A DNA stretch of 64,000 bases from Actinomyces naeslundii. Lineage in GTDB: Bacteria; Actinomycetota; Actinomycetes; Actinomycetales; Actinomycetaceae. The position numbers were made by a program, and so were the translations under genes. How positions within the stretch are numbered: the first letter of the stretch is position 1; each line of letters opens with the position of its first letter. Location of the stretch: positions 82,571 through 146,570 of the forward strand of contig NZ_MSRR01000001.1 of the NCBI RefSeq assembly GCF_001956585.1. The letters run 5' to 3'. Positions 36,538 to 45,379 of the stretch are shown piece after piece. Below the pieces are notes generated by a model that worked only from the letters and a program-made list of their open reading frames with translations, was not told the origin of the DNA and ran no database searches.

Positions 36538-38700
36538 TTACCAGATGGAGACCCGTTTGTCCGGGGCCAGCCACAAGGCGTCGTCGGGCGTGACATCGAA
36601 GGCCTCGTAGAAGGCGTCGACATTGCGCACGATCCCGTTGCACCGGAACTCGGCCGGCGAGTGCGGGTCCACGGTCAGAAGCAGCTCGGCGTAGTCCGGG
36701 CGGCTCTTGGAGCGCCAGATCCGTCCCCAGGAGTAGAAGAACCGCTGCAGGCCGGTGAGCCCGTCGATGACCGGTGCCTCGTCCACTGAGTCGATGCCGG
36801 CGTCGGCCAGGGCCAGGGCGTACGCCTTGAGGGCAATCCCTAGCCCCCCGAGGTCGCCGATGTTCTCCCCGATGGTCAGAGCGCCGTTGACGTGGGGGAT
36901 CTCCTCCTTCGTCGTGCCCGCGGCCTCGTGCTTGGCGAGGATGATCTCGGGCGTGTAGGCGTCGTACTGGCTGATGAGCGCCCGTGTGCGCTCAGTGAAG
37001 GCCTCCCGGTCCTCCTGGGTCCACCAGTCGCTGACCTTTCCTGTGCCGTCGAAGGTGGAGCCCTGGTCGTCGAAGCCGTGGCCGATCTCGTGGCCGATGA
37101 CAGCGCCGATGCCCGCGTAGTTCACGGCGTCGTCGGCATGCGGGTCGAAGAAGGGAGGCTGAAGGATCGCAGCGGGGAAGACGATCTCGTTCATCGTCGG
37201 GTTGTAGTAGGCGTTGACGGTCTGAGGCGTCATGTGCCACTCGTCGCGATCCACCGGCTTGGTCAGCTTGCCCAGGGAGTAGGCCATGTCGGCCCTCTCC
37301 ACGCTGCGCACCGAGGCCAGCACGTCCCCGGGCGTGATCTCGACGGCGGAGTAGTCGCGCCAGCGCACCGGGTAGCCGATCTTGGGGGTGAACAGCGCCA
37401 GCTTCTCCAGGGCCCGCTCCCGCGTGGCCGGACTCATCCACTCCAGTGAGGAGATGGACTGCCGGTAGGCCTCGATGAGCCGGCTGACCAGGGCCTCCAT
37501 CGCCGACTTGTGCGACGGCGGGAAGTACCGCTCCACATAGATCTCGCCCAGTGCCTCGCCCAGGCAGGACTCCACCAGGCCGACACCGCGCTTCCACCGG
37601 GCTCGTAGCTCGTCGGTCCCCTGGAGCGTACGGCCGTAGAAGGCGAAGTTCTCCTCGACGAAGGCGCTCGAGAGCAGAGTGGCGCGCCCGTGAACGACGT
37701 GCCAGGCCGCCCACGCCTTGAGGTCCTCCAGGTCGGCGCCCTGCCAGACGCCGGCGGCGTGGGGCAGGTAGTCGGGCTGGGTGACGATGGCCTCGTCAAG
37801 GAAGGTGGTCCGCTCGACGCCGGCGGCCCGAGCCGCGGTGAGGATCCCCTCGCGCCACTCCTGCCAGGGCAGGCCCGGGGCCGAGTCCACGATCTCCTGC
37901 CAGGACATCGGGTTGTTCATCTTCTCCACGTCGCGGCAGGTAACGCGGTCCCAGTGGCCCTTGGCCAGATCGGTCTCCACGGCCATGACACGCTCGGCGA
38001 GGCTCTCTCCGGAGGCGGTGAGGGACTCGGTCAGCCCTGCCAGCTCGAGCATCGTGGCCACGTGCGCCACATAGGCCTGGCGCAGGGGGGCCTGCGCCTC
38101 CTCGCGGTAGTAGGACTCGTCCGGCAGGCCCAGCCCCGACTGGCCGATCCAGCTCGTGTAGCGCTGCGGGTCATTGATGTCGACCTCGACGTCTGCGCCG
38201 ACGACGCCCATGAACCCCAGCGGCGTCATCTCTCCGAGTGCCCGGGCCAGCTCCTCCTTGGAGGAGGCGGCCAGCACCGGCGTCAGCTCAACAGTCAAGG
38301 GCTCGGCCCCGAGCTTCTCCAGGTGCTTCTGATCCATGAAGGCCGCGTAGAGAGCACCGACGCGGCCCCGGTTCGTGCGCAGGACCTCGGAGGACTCTGT
38401 GGAGAAGTCCTCGGCGAGCTCCTCCACGATCTGGCGGCAGGCGGCCTCGGCCTCGTCGCGCAGCACGGTGAAGGCACCACTGCTAGGACGATCTGCCGGG
38501 ATCTCTGCGGTGGCGAGCCACCCGCCGTTGACGAAGCGGAACAGGTCGTCCTGGGGGCGGATCGAGGAATCGCTTGTGGCCGTCTCCAGGACACCGGCGA
38601 GAACCGGGGGAGCGGTCTCAGCAGCGGCGCCCAGCCGCGTGGAGGGCCGCGATGGTGAGTCGGAGGAAGGTCCAGTGGGAATCGGCGAGGCGTCAGTCAT
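36538..38700 (-). CDS. pepO: M13-family metalloendopeptidase (neprilysin/PepO-like)
   Basis: 720 residues. No signal peptide, so probably cytoplasmic like bacterial PepO. Zinc site HEIGHGFDDQGS near residue 537 and the third ligand in LTIGENIGDLGG near 600; the protein ends in Trp as the family does. N-terminal part has the RPQDDLFRFVNGGWL start typical of M13. I use ATG 38700 because TAGCGT lies 7 nt upstream (38713-38708), as for leaderless starts; the longer frame from 38886 crosses the divergent rpiB gene. Confidence 0.92.
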   Translation of the reverse strand: MTDASPIPTGPSSDSPSRPSTRLGAAAETAPPVLAGVLETATSDSSIRPQDDLFRFVNGGWLATAEIPADRPSSGAFTVLRDEAEAACRQIVEELAEDFSTESSEVLRTNRGRVGALYAAFMDQKHLEKLGAEPLTVELTPVLAASSKEELARALGEMTPLGFMGVVGADVEVDINDPQRYTSWIGQSGLGLPDESYYREEAQAPLRQAYVAHVATMLELAGLTESLTASGESLAERVMAVETDLAKGHWDRVTCRDVEKMNNPMSWQEIVDSAPGLPWQEWREGILTAARAAGVERTTFLDEAIVTQPDYLPHAAGVWQGADLEDLKAWAAWHVVHGRATLLSSAFVEENFAFYGRTLQGTDELRARWKRGVGLVESCLGEALGEIYVERYFPPSHKSAMEALVSRLIEAYRQSISSLEWMSPATRERALEKLALFTPKIGYPVRWRDYSAVEITPGDVLASVRSVERADMAYSLGKLTKPVDRDEWHMTPQTVNAYYNPTMNEIVFPAAILQPPFFDPHADDAVNYAGIGAVIGHEIGHGFDDQGSTFDGTGKVSDWWTQEDREAFTERTRALISQYDAYTPEIILAKHEAAGTTKEEIPHVNGALTIGENIGDLGGLGIALKAYALALADAGIDSVDEAPVIDGLTGLQRFFYSWGRIWRSKSRPDYAELLLTVDPHSPAEFRCNGIVRNVDAFYEAFDVTPDDALWLAPDKRVSIW

Positions 38701-38707
38701 GACGGAC

Positions 38708-38713
38708 ACGCTA
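38708..38713 (-). promoter_or_regulatory. -10 element of pepO (leaderless type)
   Basis: TAGCGT on the minus strand, 7 nt before the ATG, with no Shine-Dalgarno. Confidence 0.4.
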
Positions 38714-38784
38714 ACCCGGCTCGGCCCCGTTGGCGTCCTGACGACGCTCATGCTCTCCTGGTGCGAAGCGCTGTTCGCGTGAGG

Positions 38785-38790
38785 CACAAT
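38785..38790 (+). promoter_or_regulatory. -10 element of rpiB (leaderless type)
   Basis: CACAAT lies 7 nt before the rpiB ATG, with no Shine-Dalgarno. Confidence 0.45.
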
Positions 38791-38797
38791 CCTGCCT

Positions 38798-39310
38798 ATG
38801 CGCATCCATATCGCCTCCGACCACGCCGGCTTCGAGCTCAAGAGCGCCGTGATCGAGCATTTGCGGAAGGAGGGGTACGACGTCATCGACCACGGAGCCC
38901 ACTCCTACGACCCAGATGACGACTATCCCGCTTTCTGCCTGGCCTGTGGAGAAGCCGTGGTGGCCGACGCCGGAAGCCTCGGCATCGTTCTCGGAGGGAG
39001 TGGCAACGGGGAGCAGATCGCCGCCAACAAGGTTGACGGGGTACGCGCAGCCCTGGCCTGGTCGATCGAGACCGCCCGGCTGGCTCGCCAGCACAACAAT
39101 GCCAACATCGTCGCCCTGGGCGGGCGCATGCACGACCTGGGAGCGGGCCTGGCAATCATTGATGCCTTCCTCTGCGAGCCCTTCAGCGGAGACGAGCGTC
39201 ACGTGCGCCGCATCGCCCAGCTCACCGACTACGAGATGCGCATCCACGACGGTATCGCCCCCACCGGAGGCCCGTCCGGCGCCCCTACCATCACCCCTGT
39301 CGGGGACTGA
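38798..39310 (+). CDS. rpiB: Ribose-5-phosphate isomerase B
   Basis: 170 residues. Interconverts ribose 5-phosphate and ribulose 5-phosphate in the pentose phosphate pathway. MRIHIASDHAGFELK is the family start. The sequence GGSGNGEQIAANK near residue 68 has Glu where E. coli RpiB has Cys, as in the mycobacterial enzyme. The C-terminal 20 residues are Pro/Gly-rich. It precedes nei by 13 nt, an order shared with mycobacteria. Confidence 0.95.
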   Translation: MRIHIASDHAGFELKSAVIEHLRKEGYDVIDHGAHSYDPDDDYPAFCLACGEAVVADAGSLGIVLGGSGNGEQIAANKVDGVRAALAWSIETARLARQHNNANIVALGGRMHDLGAGLAIIDAFLCEPFSGDERHVRRIAQLTDYEMRIHDGIAPTGGPSGAPTITPVGD

Positions 39311-39323
39311 CCGGAGCCGCCAC

Positions 39324-40349
39324 ATGCCGGAGGGCCACACCATCCACCGGCTCGCCGCTGCCCTGGACGAGCTCTACGGTGGACAGAACCTGCACGCCTC
39401 CTCTCCGCAGGGGCGCTTCGCCGAAGGAGCCGGACGCCTGGACGGCCAGGTGCTTCTGGGCAGCCAGGCCCACGGCAAGCACCTCTTTCTTCCCTTCGGT
39501 CCCCGTGCCGACATGTCCCACGACGACCCCGGCGTCACTTGGCTACGGATCCACCTGGGCCTCTACGGTTCGTGGACCTTCGACGGCGACCGCGAGTTCA
39601 TCGCGCCCCACGCCATCGGCGCACCCCGCAGGCGCGTGGGTGAGCGTGGCGAGCACGCCCTCAAGGGCGGGGGAGGCTCAGCCCTGGCCGGGCTGAACGG
39701 CGGTGCTGCTGACATCGACGACGCTCAGCGGAGTGCTGAGGGCGCAGGCGGCACCCCTCACCATGGTCCGGCTCCCGACGAGTGGGAGCCACCCGAGCCG
39801 CGTGGTGCGGTGCGGTTGCGGCTCCTCGGCCGGCACGGTGTGGCCGACCTGACAGGACCGGCGGCCTGCGAGCTGCTGGATGCCGAGGGCGTGGCCGCCG
39901 TGCGTCACAGGCTCGGACCGGACCCGCTGCGCGCCGACGCTGATCTGGAGGTCTTCGTGGCCAAGGCCCGCTCGCGGCGCAAGAGCATCGGGGAGCTCCT
40001 CATGGACCAGTCCGTCATCTCCGGGGCCGGCAACATCTACCGGGCCGAGACGCTCTTCCGGGTGGGGGTTTCACCCTTCCGGGCCGGCAACCGCATCAGC
40101 GAGGATCGGCTGCGGGCCATCTGGGAGGACCTGCGCCCCCTCATGGAGTACGGGGTGGCCACCGGCTTCATCACCACCGTCGACCTCGACGACGTCCCAG
40201 ACCCCCTGCCTCCCGACGACCCTGAGGCCGGCCGGTGGTACGTCTACCACCGCACTGGCCGTCCCTGCCTGCGCTGCGGAACTCCGGTGGCGGAGCGGGA
40301 GGTGGCGGCTCGTCGCCTCTTCTGGTGCCCGACCTGCCAGGCCCGCTGA
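39324..40349 (+). CDS. nei: Formamidopyrimidine/endonuclease VIII-like DNA glycosylase (Nei1 type)
   Basis: 341 residues. MPEGHTIHRL gives the catalytic Pro2 and Glu3 and matches the Nei1 type. A helix-two-turn-helix region (MDQSVISGAGNIYRAE, near residue 228) and a C-terminal Cys4 zinc finger (CLRCGT, CPTCQ) are present. It removes oxidised pyrimidines. A Gly/Ala-rich insertion of about 40 residues sits near 115-155. The ATG follows CCGGAGCC and it pairs with rpiB in a two-gene unit. Confidence 0.92.
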   Translation: MPEGHTIHRLAAALDELYGGQNLHASSPQGRFAEGAGRLDGQVLLGSQAHGKHLFLPFGPRADMSHDDPGVTWLRIHLGLYGSWTFDGDREFIAPHAIGAPRRRVGERGEHALKGGGGSALAGLNGGAADIDDAQRSAEGAGGTPHHGPAPDEWEPPEPRGAVRLRLLGRHGVADLTGPAACELLDAEGVAAVRHRLGPDPLRADADLEVFVAKARSRRKSIGELLMDQSVISGAGNIYRAETLFRVGVSPFRAGNRISEDRLRAIWEDLRPLMEYGVATGFITTVDLDDVPDPLPPDDPEAGRWYVYHRTGRPCLRCGTPVAEREVAARRLFWCPTCQAR

Positions 40350-40377
40350 ATCCGGCTGGAGTCCCACCGAGCGCCAC

Positions 40378-40383
40378 TAAGGT
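40378..40383 (+). promoter_or_regulatory. -10 element of the proline iminopeptidase gene (leaderless type)
   Basis: TAAGGT lies 6 nt before the ATG at 40390, with no Shine-Dalgarno. Confidence 0.4.
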
Positions 40384-40389
40384 GGCGCC

Positions 40390-41688
40390 ATGTCGAACGC
40401 CTCGCCCGCCCTGCACTCCTCGAGCTGGTCCTCCTCGACTGCCGGCCTGCTGACCCGGGACCACCACCTGACCGTTCCCCTGGACCGCAGCGGCCAGGGG
40501 GACCTGGCACCGGACGGCACGGGCTCCATCACCGTCTACGCCCGTGAGATCTCAGCCGCGGGCATCGACCCGCTCTCCCGGCCTTCACTGGTCTTCCTCC
40601 AGGGCGGGCCGGGCTGTGAGGCGCCGCGCCCCAGCGCCGACGCCGGGCTTGGCTGGATCGGCGCGATCCTGGAGCACCACCGGCTCATCCTCATTGACCA
40701 GCGCGGTACCGGTGCCTCCAGCCCGGTGGATCGGCCCGATATCGCCGGTGCCCCCGCAGCCACCGCCCGGCTGCTCACCCACCTGCGCGCCGACGAGATC
40801 GTCGAGGACTGTGAGGACCTGCGCCGTGCCCTGGGCCTGGAGCGCTGGAGCCTGCTGGGCCAGTCCTTCGGAGGGTTCTGCGTCACCCGTTACCTCTCCG
40901 AGCACGCCCAGAGCCTGGAGAGCGTCTACATCACCGGTGGCCTGCCCGCCATCGGGCACAGTATCGATGAGGTCTACACCCTCAGCTACGAGGCGATGCG
41001 GGCCAAGAGCGAGGAGTACTACGCCCGCTTCCCCCAGGACCGCGACCGGATGGCGCGTCTGACTGAGAAGGCCGGTCGGGGTGAGCTGACGACGGTGGGA
41101 GGGGACATCGTCGGCCCCGAGCGCCTGCGCTCGCTCGGTGCCCTGCTGGGACGGGCCGGGGGAGCGGACACGATCCACTACCTCCTGGAGCGCGACCCCG
41201 CCTCCTGGGCCTTCCGCTACGACCTGGGGCAGTGCCTGCCCTTCGGCGGTAGGTTCCCGCTCTACGCCGTCATCCACGAGTCCTGCTGGGCCGATGCCGG
41301 TACCACCGACTGGGCAGCCCAGCGCGTGCGTCCCGCCATCTTCGACGAGGATCCCACGCTGCTGACTGGCGAGCACGTGCGACGCGAGTTCTTCGCCGAA
41401 GACGCCGGTCTGCGCCCCTGGCTGGAGGCGGCCGACATTCTGGCCGCGCACGAGTGGCCGGCCCTCTACGAGCCAGCTCGCCTCAGGTCCACGACGACCC
41501 CCGGGGCGGCCGCCGTGTATGCCCGTGACGTGTTCGTGCCGATGATCACCTCCCTGGAGACGGCTGCGCTCATTCCCGGCCTGCGCACCTGGATCACCAG
41601 CGAGTATGAGCATGACGGCTCGCGCGCCTCCGGCGGCCGGGTCTTCGACCGCCTGCGAGAGCTGGCTACCGGAGCGATCGCCCGCTGA
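40390..41688 (+). CDS. Proline iminopeptidase-like alpha/beta hydrolase (S33)
   Basis: 432 residues. Likely removes N-terminal proline from peptides. The oxyanion segment LQGGPGCEAPRP is near residue 67, DQRGTGAS near 103, the nucleophile Ser in GQSFGGF near 156, and a C-terminal His in SEYEHDGS near 411. Helical cap segments lie between. Length and order match the larger bacterial prolyl aminopeptidases. It is a single-gene unit ending in a strong terminator. Confidence 0.9.
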   Translation: MSNASPALHSSSWSSSTAGLLTRDHHLTVPLDRSGQGDLAPDGTGSITVYAREISAAGIDPLSRPSLVFLQGGPGCEAPRPSADAGLGWIGAILEHHRLILIDQRGTGASSPVDRPDIAGAPAATARLLTHLRADEIVEDCEDLRRALGLERWSLLGQSFGGFCVTRYLSEHAQSLESVYITGGLPAIGHSIDEVYTLSYEAMRAKSEEYYARFPQDRDRMARLTEKAGRGELTTVGGDIVGPERLRSLGALLGRAGGADTIHYLLERDPASWAFRYDLGQCLPFGGRFPLYAVIHESCWADAGTTDWAAQRVRPAIFDEDPTLLTGEHVRREFFAEDAGLRPWLEAADILAAHEWPALYEPARLRSTTTPGAAAVYARDVFVPMITSLETAALIPGLRTWITSEYEHDGSRASGGRVFDRLRELATGAIAR

Positions 41689-41690
41689 CA

Positions 41691-41731
41691 GCTGTGTCCC
41701 GGTGCGCCCACCGGGCGCACCGGGACACAGC
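41691..41731 (+). terminator. Terminator of the proline iminopeptidase gene
   Basis: Perfect 19-bp stem (41691-41709 with 41713-41731), 3-nt loop. The longest perfect hairpin in the window. Confidence 0.75.
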
Positions 41732-41805
41732 CGGGTGCTTGATGAGCACGTGAGGGACGGCGTGAGGCGGCCTGCCGGGTGCTCGCTGGGATGCTGTGAG
41801 GCGAC

Positions 41806-42381
41806 TCAGATGTAGATGGTCGGGTCCATCATGAGCTCGGGGTCGGTGCGGGGGTCGCGGGCCCGGCTTGGCACGCCCACGGCGACATGACCCTGCGGGA
41901 GGTTCTTCACCAGGACCGCGTTGGCCCCCACCTTGGCCCCGTCCTCGACGGTGACCGGTCCCAGGACCTTGGCGCCGGCGCCGATCTGCACGTTGTTGCC
42001 GATGGTTGGATGACGCTTGCCGGGACTCATGGACACCCCACCAAGAGTCACGCCGTGGAACAGCAGGACGTCGTCGCCGACCTCCGCCGTCTCGCCGATG
42101 ACCACTCCCATGCCGTGGTCGATGAAGAAGCGCTCACCGATGACCGCGGCCGGGTGGATCTCGATGCCGGTGAAGTTTCGGGCGGCCTGGGACAGAGCGC
42201 GAGCGGCGAAGCGGTGCCCTTTGTGCCACAGCTTGTGAGCGGCGCGGTGCGCCCACAGGGCGTGGACGCCTGGATAGAGGAGTGCTACCTCCACGTTGGA
42301 ACGGGCAGCGGGATCGCGTTTACGCGCCGTAGCCAGGTCCTCGCGTGCCAGTTCCAGAAGGGACCGTTTGGAGTTGTGCAT
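41806..42381 (-). CDS. cysE: Serine O-acetyltransferase
   Basis: 191 residues. Makes O-acetylserine, the substrate of CysK. It is the short EpsC type: an N-terminal helical part followed by left-handed beta-helix hexapeptide repeats (from [22 protein letters not shown] to [14 protein letters not shown]). HGVTLGG and [11 protein letters not shown] are family motifs. I use ATG 42381 with GAGGAG 7 nt upstream, not 42441. It lies 125 nt after cysK on the same strand. Confidence 0.95.
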   Translation of the reverse strand: MHNSKRSLLELAREDLATARKRDPAARSNVEVALLYPGVHALWAHRAAHKLWHKGHRFAARALSQAARNFTGIEIHPAAVIGERFFIDHGMGVVIGETAEVGDDVLLFHGVTLGGVSMSPGKRHPTIGNNVQIGAGAKVLGPVTVEDGAKVGANAVLVKNLPQGHVAVGVPSRARDPRTDPELMMDPTIYI

Positions 42382-42461
42382 GGTGTGCTCCTCTGATGGG
42401 TGACGGTGCGGCCCAGGCGGATTCGTGAGCTCGTACCGCATCCGCTGCGCCGTTCACAACA

Positions 42462-42501
42462 CCGACGGCGGCTCGCCTGTTCCCAGGTTCGCCGCCGTCG
42501 G
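42462..42501 (-). terminator. Hairpin between cysK and cysE
   Basis: 11-bp GC-rich arms 42462-42472 and 42491-42501 with a partly paired loop. It may end some cysK transcripts and lower cysE expression. Confidence 0.5.
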
Positions 42502-42506
42502 GGCCG

Positions 42507-43436
42507 TCAGTCGAGATAGTCCTTGTACAGAGGCGTGGACAGGTAACGCTCACCGGTGTCTGGTAGAACGGTGACGATCGTCTTGCCCTCCAGCTCAGGA
42601 CGCCTGGCCAGCTCGCTGGCGGCGGCCAGGGCAGCGCCTGAGGAGATGCCTACGAGGAGGCCCTCCTCCGCGGCGGCGCGGCGTGCGTAGGTGATGGCGA
42701 CGTCGGACTCGATGTGGAGCAGCTCGTCCCAGATTTCCTGGTCGAGGATCTCGGGAACTACGTTGGGTCCGAGGCCCTGGATCTTGTGGGGAGCGGCCTT
42801 CCCCTCGCTCAGCAGCGGGGACTCGGAGGGCTCGACGCCGTAGATCCTCACCCCGGGCTTCTCCTGACGCAGGACCTGGCCCACGCCGGTCAGCGTGCCC
42901 CCGGTGCCGATTCCGGCCACGAAGACGTCGATGTCGCCCCCGGTCTGCTCCAGGATCTCCCGGGCCGTGGTCTCTCGGTGGACCTTGGGGTTGGCGGGAT
43001 TCGTGAACTGGGAGGCCAGGATCGAGTTGGGGGTGGCCGCCTGGATTTCCTCGGCGCGCTTGACCGCACCGGCCACGCCGCCCTCGGAGGTCAGCACCAG
43101 CTCGGCGCCGAAGGCCCGCATAATGGCCCGTCGCTCCTTGGACATGGTCTCAGGCATGGTGATGATGACTTTGTAGCCCAGGGCCGCTCCCACCATGGCC
43201 AGGCCGACGCCGGTGTTCCCTGAGGTCGCCTCCACGATGGTGCCACCGGGCTTGAGAGCGCCGGACTCCTCCGCGGCGCGGACGATCGACAGGGCGATGC
43301 GGTCCTTGACGGAAGATGCCGGCTCGAAGGCCTCGACCTTGGCCAGGACGGTGGCGGGTGCGCCATCGGTCACGCGGTTGATACGAACCAGCGGAGTGTT
43401 GCCGACCAGGGCGGTTGCGTCGAGTGCGTAGGTCAT
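42507..43436 (-). CDS. cysK: Cysteine synthase A
   Basis: 309 residues. Joins O-acetylserine and sulfide to cysteine, PLP dependent. The PLP lysine is in SSVKDRIAL near residue 43, with TSGNTGVGLA near 70 and GTGGTLTGVG near 176. ATG 43436 follows AAAGGA with a 9-nt gap; the longer frame is not family-like. It is the first structural gene behind the Cys/Met-rich leader ORF at 43677-43751 and is probably attenuated by it. Confidence 0.96.
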   Translation of the reverse strand: MTYALDATALVGNTPLVRINRVTDGAPATVLAKVEAFEPASSVKDRIALSIVRAAEESGALKPGGTIVEATSGNTGVGLAMVGAALGYKVIITMPETMSKERRAIMRAFGAELVLTSEGGVAGAVKRAEEIQAATPNSILASQFTNPANPKVHRETTAREILEQTGGDIDVFVAGIGTGGTLTGVGQVLRQEKPGVRIYGVEPSESPLLSEGKAAPHKIQGLGPNVVPEILDQEIWDELLHIESDVAITYARRAAAEEGLLVGISSGAALAAASELARRPELEGKTIVTVLPDTGERYLSTPLYKDYLD

Positions 43437-43676
43437 AGTGATGTCCTTTGGGGGTTGCGGGTTGAGTGGGCCCCACGGCTCCGGTTCCGGACTGGCAGCG
43501 GCCAGGGCGGCGTTGACGCGAGGGCTCTGGATAACAGAGGAAAAAGGAGACGGTCCGCGTCCGTCAGGAATGGCCACGTTGTGTCATGTGGCTGAGAACA
43601 GCAGGGGTGACCGCCTGCTCCGGGAGCGCCGGGCATGCGCGCAGCGGTACGCGCACAGATGTCGTGGCCTGGCGCC
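43437..43676 (-). promoter_or_regulatory. cysK leader with possible attenuator folds
   Basis: 240-nt untranslated stretch between the leader peptide and cysK. Segment A, the Cys codon run (43695-43686), can pair with segment B (43623-43614); B can instead pair with C (43605-43600). Further on, a 5-bp stem (43565-43561 with 43553-43549) is followed by a T-rich tract (43548-43539), like a short terminator. These folds were found by eye and need thermodynamic checking. Confidence 0.4.
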
Positions 43677-43751
43677 CTACCGACACCGGCAGCAGCGACA
43701 CATGGGGGCGGACAGCGCAGGAGGCATGGCGCACATGACGGTCATGGCCAT
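43677..43751 (-). CDS. Cys/Met-rich leader peptide upstream of cysK
   Basis: 24-codon ORF, too short for usual gene calling. Ten of 24 residues carry sulfur: Met at 1, 3, 6, 9 and 17 and Cys at 7, 18, 20, 21 and 23; it ends MCRCCRCR then stop. AGGAGG lies exactly 7 nt before the ATG. It is on the same strand as cysK-cysE, 240 nt upstream. Polycysteine short ORFs that attenuate cysteine genes are known in mycobacteria; this looks like a cousin. Slow decoding of the Cys cluster when cysteine is scarce would change the downstream fold. Peptide function itself is not expected. Confidence 0.7.
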   Translation of the reverse strand: MAMTVMCAMPPALSAPMCRCCRCR

Positions 43752-43954
43752 CACGGATCCTCCTGTCCTCAAGGCGACTGACTGCGCCTGTTCGCGTCCG
43801 GCGGTGTCAGAGCTGCTCGTGAGCTCCTCCGGGGGTGGTGCCCCGGCCGTTGCGGAAACCCTACCCCGTGTCCAACGACGATTGCCACAATCGCCCATCG
43901 TCTGTGTCACATCCTGGTCGCGTGCTGTCATGCGGTGCTCGTGGCTCAGGAGTC
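43752..43954. other. Region upstream of the cysK leader peptide
   Basis: 203 nt. On the minus strand TAGGGT (43863-43858) could be a -10 for the leader transcript; no matching -35. A long minus-strand frame across here is only the extension of the leader frame through the YigZ gene and is not coding. Confidence 0.35.
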
Positions 43955-44743
43955 TCAGCCCGTGACCGCCGGCAGCTCGACCAGACGGCTCCCCGCGGGC
44001 TCGGCAGTCCCCTCGCCCCGGGTCAGAGCGGCCAGTGGTGCTTGCAGGGCTGAGGGGTCGGCGTAGGACGTGGCCAGCACCAGGACGGCGTGGGTCGGCC
44101 CCCAGATCGTCTCCTCGACGTGGATGACCGGCTCGTCCTCGGAGGTTCCATCGGCCCCGGTCGGTCCTGCCGACACGGTTCGATCCCGGGAGCGCAGCTC
44201 CGCCTCGATCCTGCCGGCCTGGGCGACCGGCACCCGTAGGTCCCACAGGTGGAGCCTGGTCAGCAGGACGCGCGAGGCCTGTTCCAACGCCTGGGCCGTG
44301 GCCTCGGAGTATGCCCGCACCAGTCCGCCGGTTCCCAGAAGCGTCCCACCGAAGTAACGGGTGACGACAACAGTCGTGTTGGTCAGGCCTGTTCCACGCA
44401 GCACGTCGAGCATGGGCTGTCCCGCCGTACCCGAGGGCTCGCCGTCGTCATTGGAGCGCTCAGTGGGCTGGTGGGAGGCCGACAGGGCGTCGGGCTGAGA
44501 GAGGTCGGTGATCGTTGTCGCCGAGCAGTGGTGGCGGGCATCGGGGTAGGAGGAGCGCACGCGGGCGATGAACTCACGGGCCTCGTCCATGGAGTCGGTA
44601 CGGCAGGCGCGCGCCAGAAAGTGCGACCTCTTGATCTCCAGGTCGGTCTCGGGCTGCTCGCCGCGAGTCAGCGTGAGAAGTCCGGGGGCACCCGGTCTCC
44701 GAGATGACTGGTCGGACGGTGTCTGAGAAGCGCGCGAGGCCAT
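43955..44743 (-). CDS. YigZ/IMPACT-family protein (UPF0029)
   Basis: 262 residues. The N-terminal UPF0029 domain includes IKRSHFLARACR, ARHHCSA and DDGEPSGTAGQPML followed by VVVTRYFGGTLLGTGGLVRAY, the conserved core. A C-terminal ferredoxin-like domain follows. Eukaryotic IMPACT regulates GCN2; the bacterial role is unclear, perhaps ribosome- or protease-linked. GAGGA precedes the ATG. The gene runs toward the cysK leader. Confidence 0.9.
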   Translation of the reverse strand: MASRASQTPSDQSSRRPGAPGLLTLTRGEQPETDLEIKRSHFLARACRTDSMDEAREFIARVRSSYPDARHHCSATTITDLSQPDALSASHQPTERSNDDGEPSGTAGQPMLDVLRGTGLTNTTVVVTRYFGGTLLGTGGLVRAYSEATAQALEQASRVLLTRLHLWDLRVPVAQAGRIEAELRSRDRTVSAGPTGADGTSEDEPVIHVEETIWGPTHAVLVLATSYADPSALQAPLAALTRGEGTAEPAGSRLVELPAVTG

Positions 44744-44899
44744 GGGAAGATCCTCGCATGTGGGAGCGCGGGACCGATGTCACACGCAATGGGGCGGTCC
44801 TGGACTGGAAGCAGTCGCGCGAATGTCGTTATGGTGTCCCTCGGTCCAGTTTCGAGGGGTCGCCTGATCCCTAGTGGTTTATGAGAGAGGAGCGGGCCC

Positions 44900-45064
44900 A
44901 TGGCAGTGCCGAAGCGGAAGATGTCCCGCAGCAACACCCGCAACCGCCGCTCACAGTGGAAGGCGAAGCTCACTGAGCTCAACACCATCCGCGTCCAGGG
45001 CCGCGAGATCTCCGTGCCCCGCCGTCTGGCGCGGGCCTACAAGGAGGGCCTCATCGAGCAGTGA
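44900..45064 (+). CDS. rpmF: 50S ribosomal protein L32
   Basis: 54 residues, starting [20 protein letters not shown]. It lacks the Cys4 zinc set, so it is a zinc-independent L32. GAGAGGAGC lies before the ATG. Part of the large ribosomal subunit. A short hairpin (GGGC-GATA-GCCC, near 45078-45089) follows. The gene is just upstream of two tRNA genes. Confidence 0.95.
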   Translation: MAVPKRKMSRSNTRNRRSQWKAKLTELNTIRVQGREISVPRRLARAYKEGLIEQ

Positions 45065-45098
45065 GGCTGCCGGTGGAGGGCGATAGCCCTTCATCCAC

Positions 45099-45169
45099 GC
45101 GGGTGTAGCTCAATGGTAGAGCCTCTGCCTTCCAAGCAGATTGCGCGGGTTCGATTCCCGTCACCCGCT
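45099..45169 (+). tRNA. tRNA-Gly (anticodon TCC)
   Basis: 71 nt. Acceptor arms 45099-45105 and 45162-45168 pair fully (GCGGGTG/CACCCGC). Anticodon loop CTTCCAA gives TCC. The T-loop GGTTCGATTCC is intact. CCA is not encoded. Confidence 0.95.
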
Positions 45170-45178
45170 CTGTGAGCC

Positions 45179-45209
45179 GAAAGGGGCCGCCTCCTCGGTG
45201 GCCCCTTTC
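45179..45209 (+). terminator. Hairpin between the two tRNA genes
   Basis: Perfect 10-bp stem (45179-45188 with 45200-45209), 11-nt loop. It may end the tRNA-Gly transcript. Confidence 0.6.
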
Positions 45210-45218
45210 ATCACGTCA

Positions 45219-45292
45219 CGGGCTGTGGCGCAGTTTGGTAGCGCACCTGCTTTGGGAGCAGGGGGCCGCGGGTTCAAATCCCGCCAGCCCGA
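45219..45292 (+). tRNA. tRNA-Pro (anticodon TGG)
   Basis: 74 nt. Acceptor arms 45219-45225 and 45285-45291 pair (CGGGCTG/CAGCCCG). Anticodon loop TTTGGGA gives TGG. T-loop GGTTCAAATCC is normal. CCA is not encoded. Confidence 0.95.
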
Positions 45293-45379
45293 CTCTTCGC
45301 CCTGTGGGGCAATGATGTGCCGCGGACTCGTGCCGACATCGGACGGGTGAGCCGCGACCGTAGCGTGCCCCAGTGGCTC

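Noticed and set aside
43438..43965. 175-residue plus-strand frame upstream of cysK
   Set aside because: No ribosome-binding site or family motif, and it is antisense to the better supported leader region.
43677..44246. 189-residue minus-strand frame ending at the Cys-rich leader
   Set aside because: It runs antisense-frame through the YigZ gene; only the last 24 codons have an AGGAGG start and unusual composition, so I keep just those.
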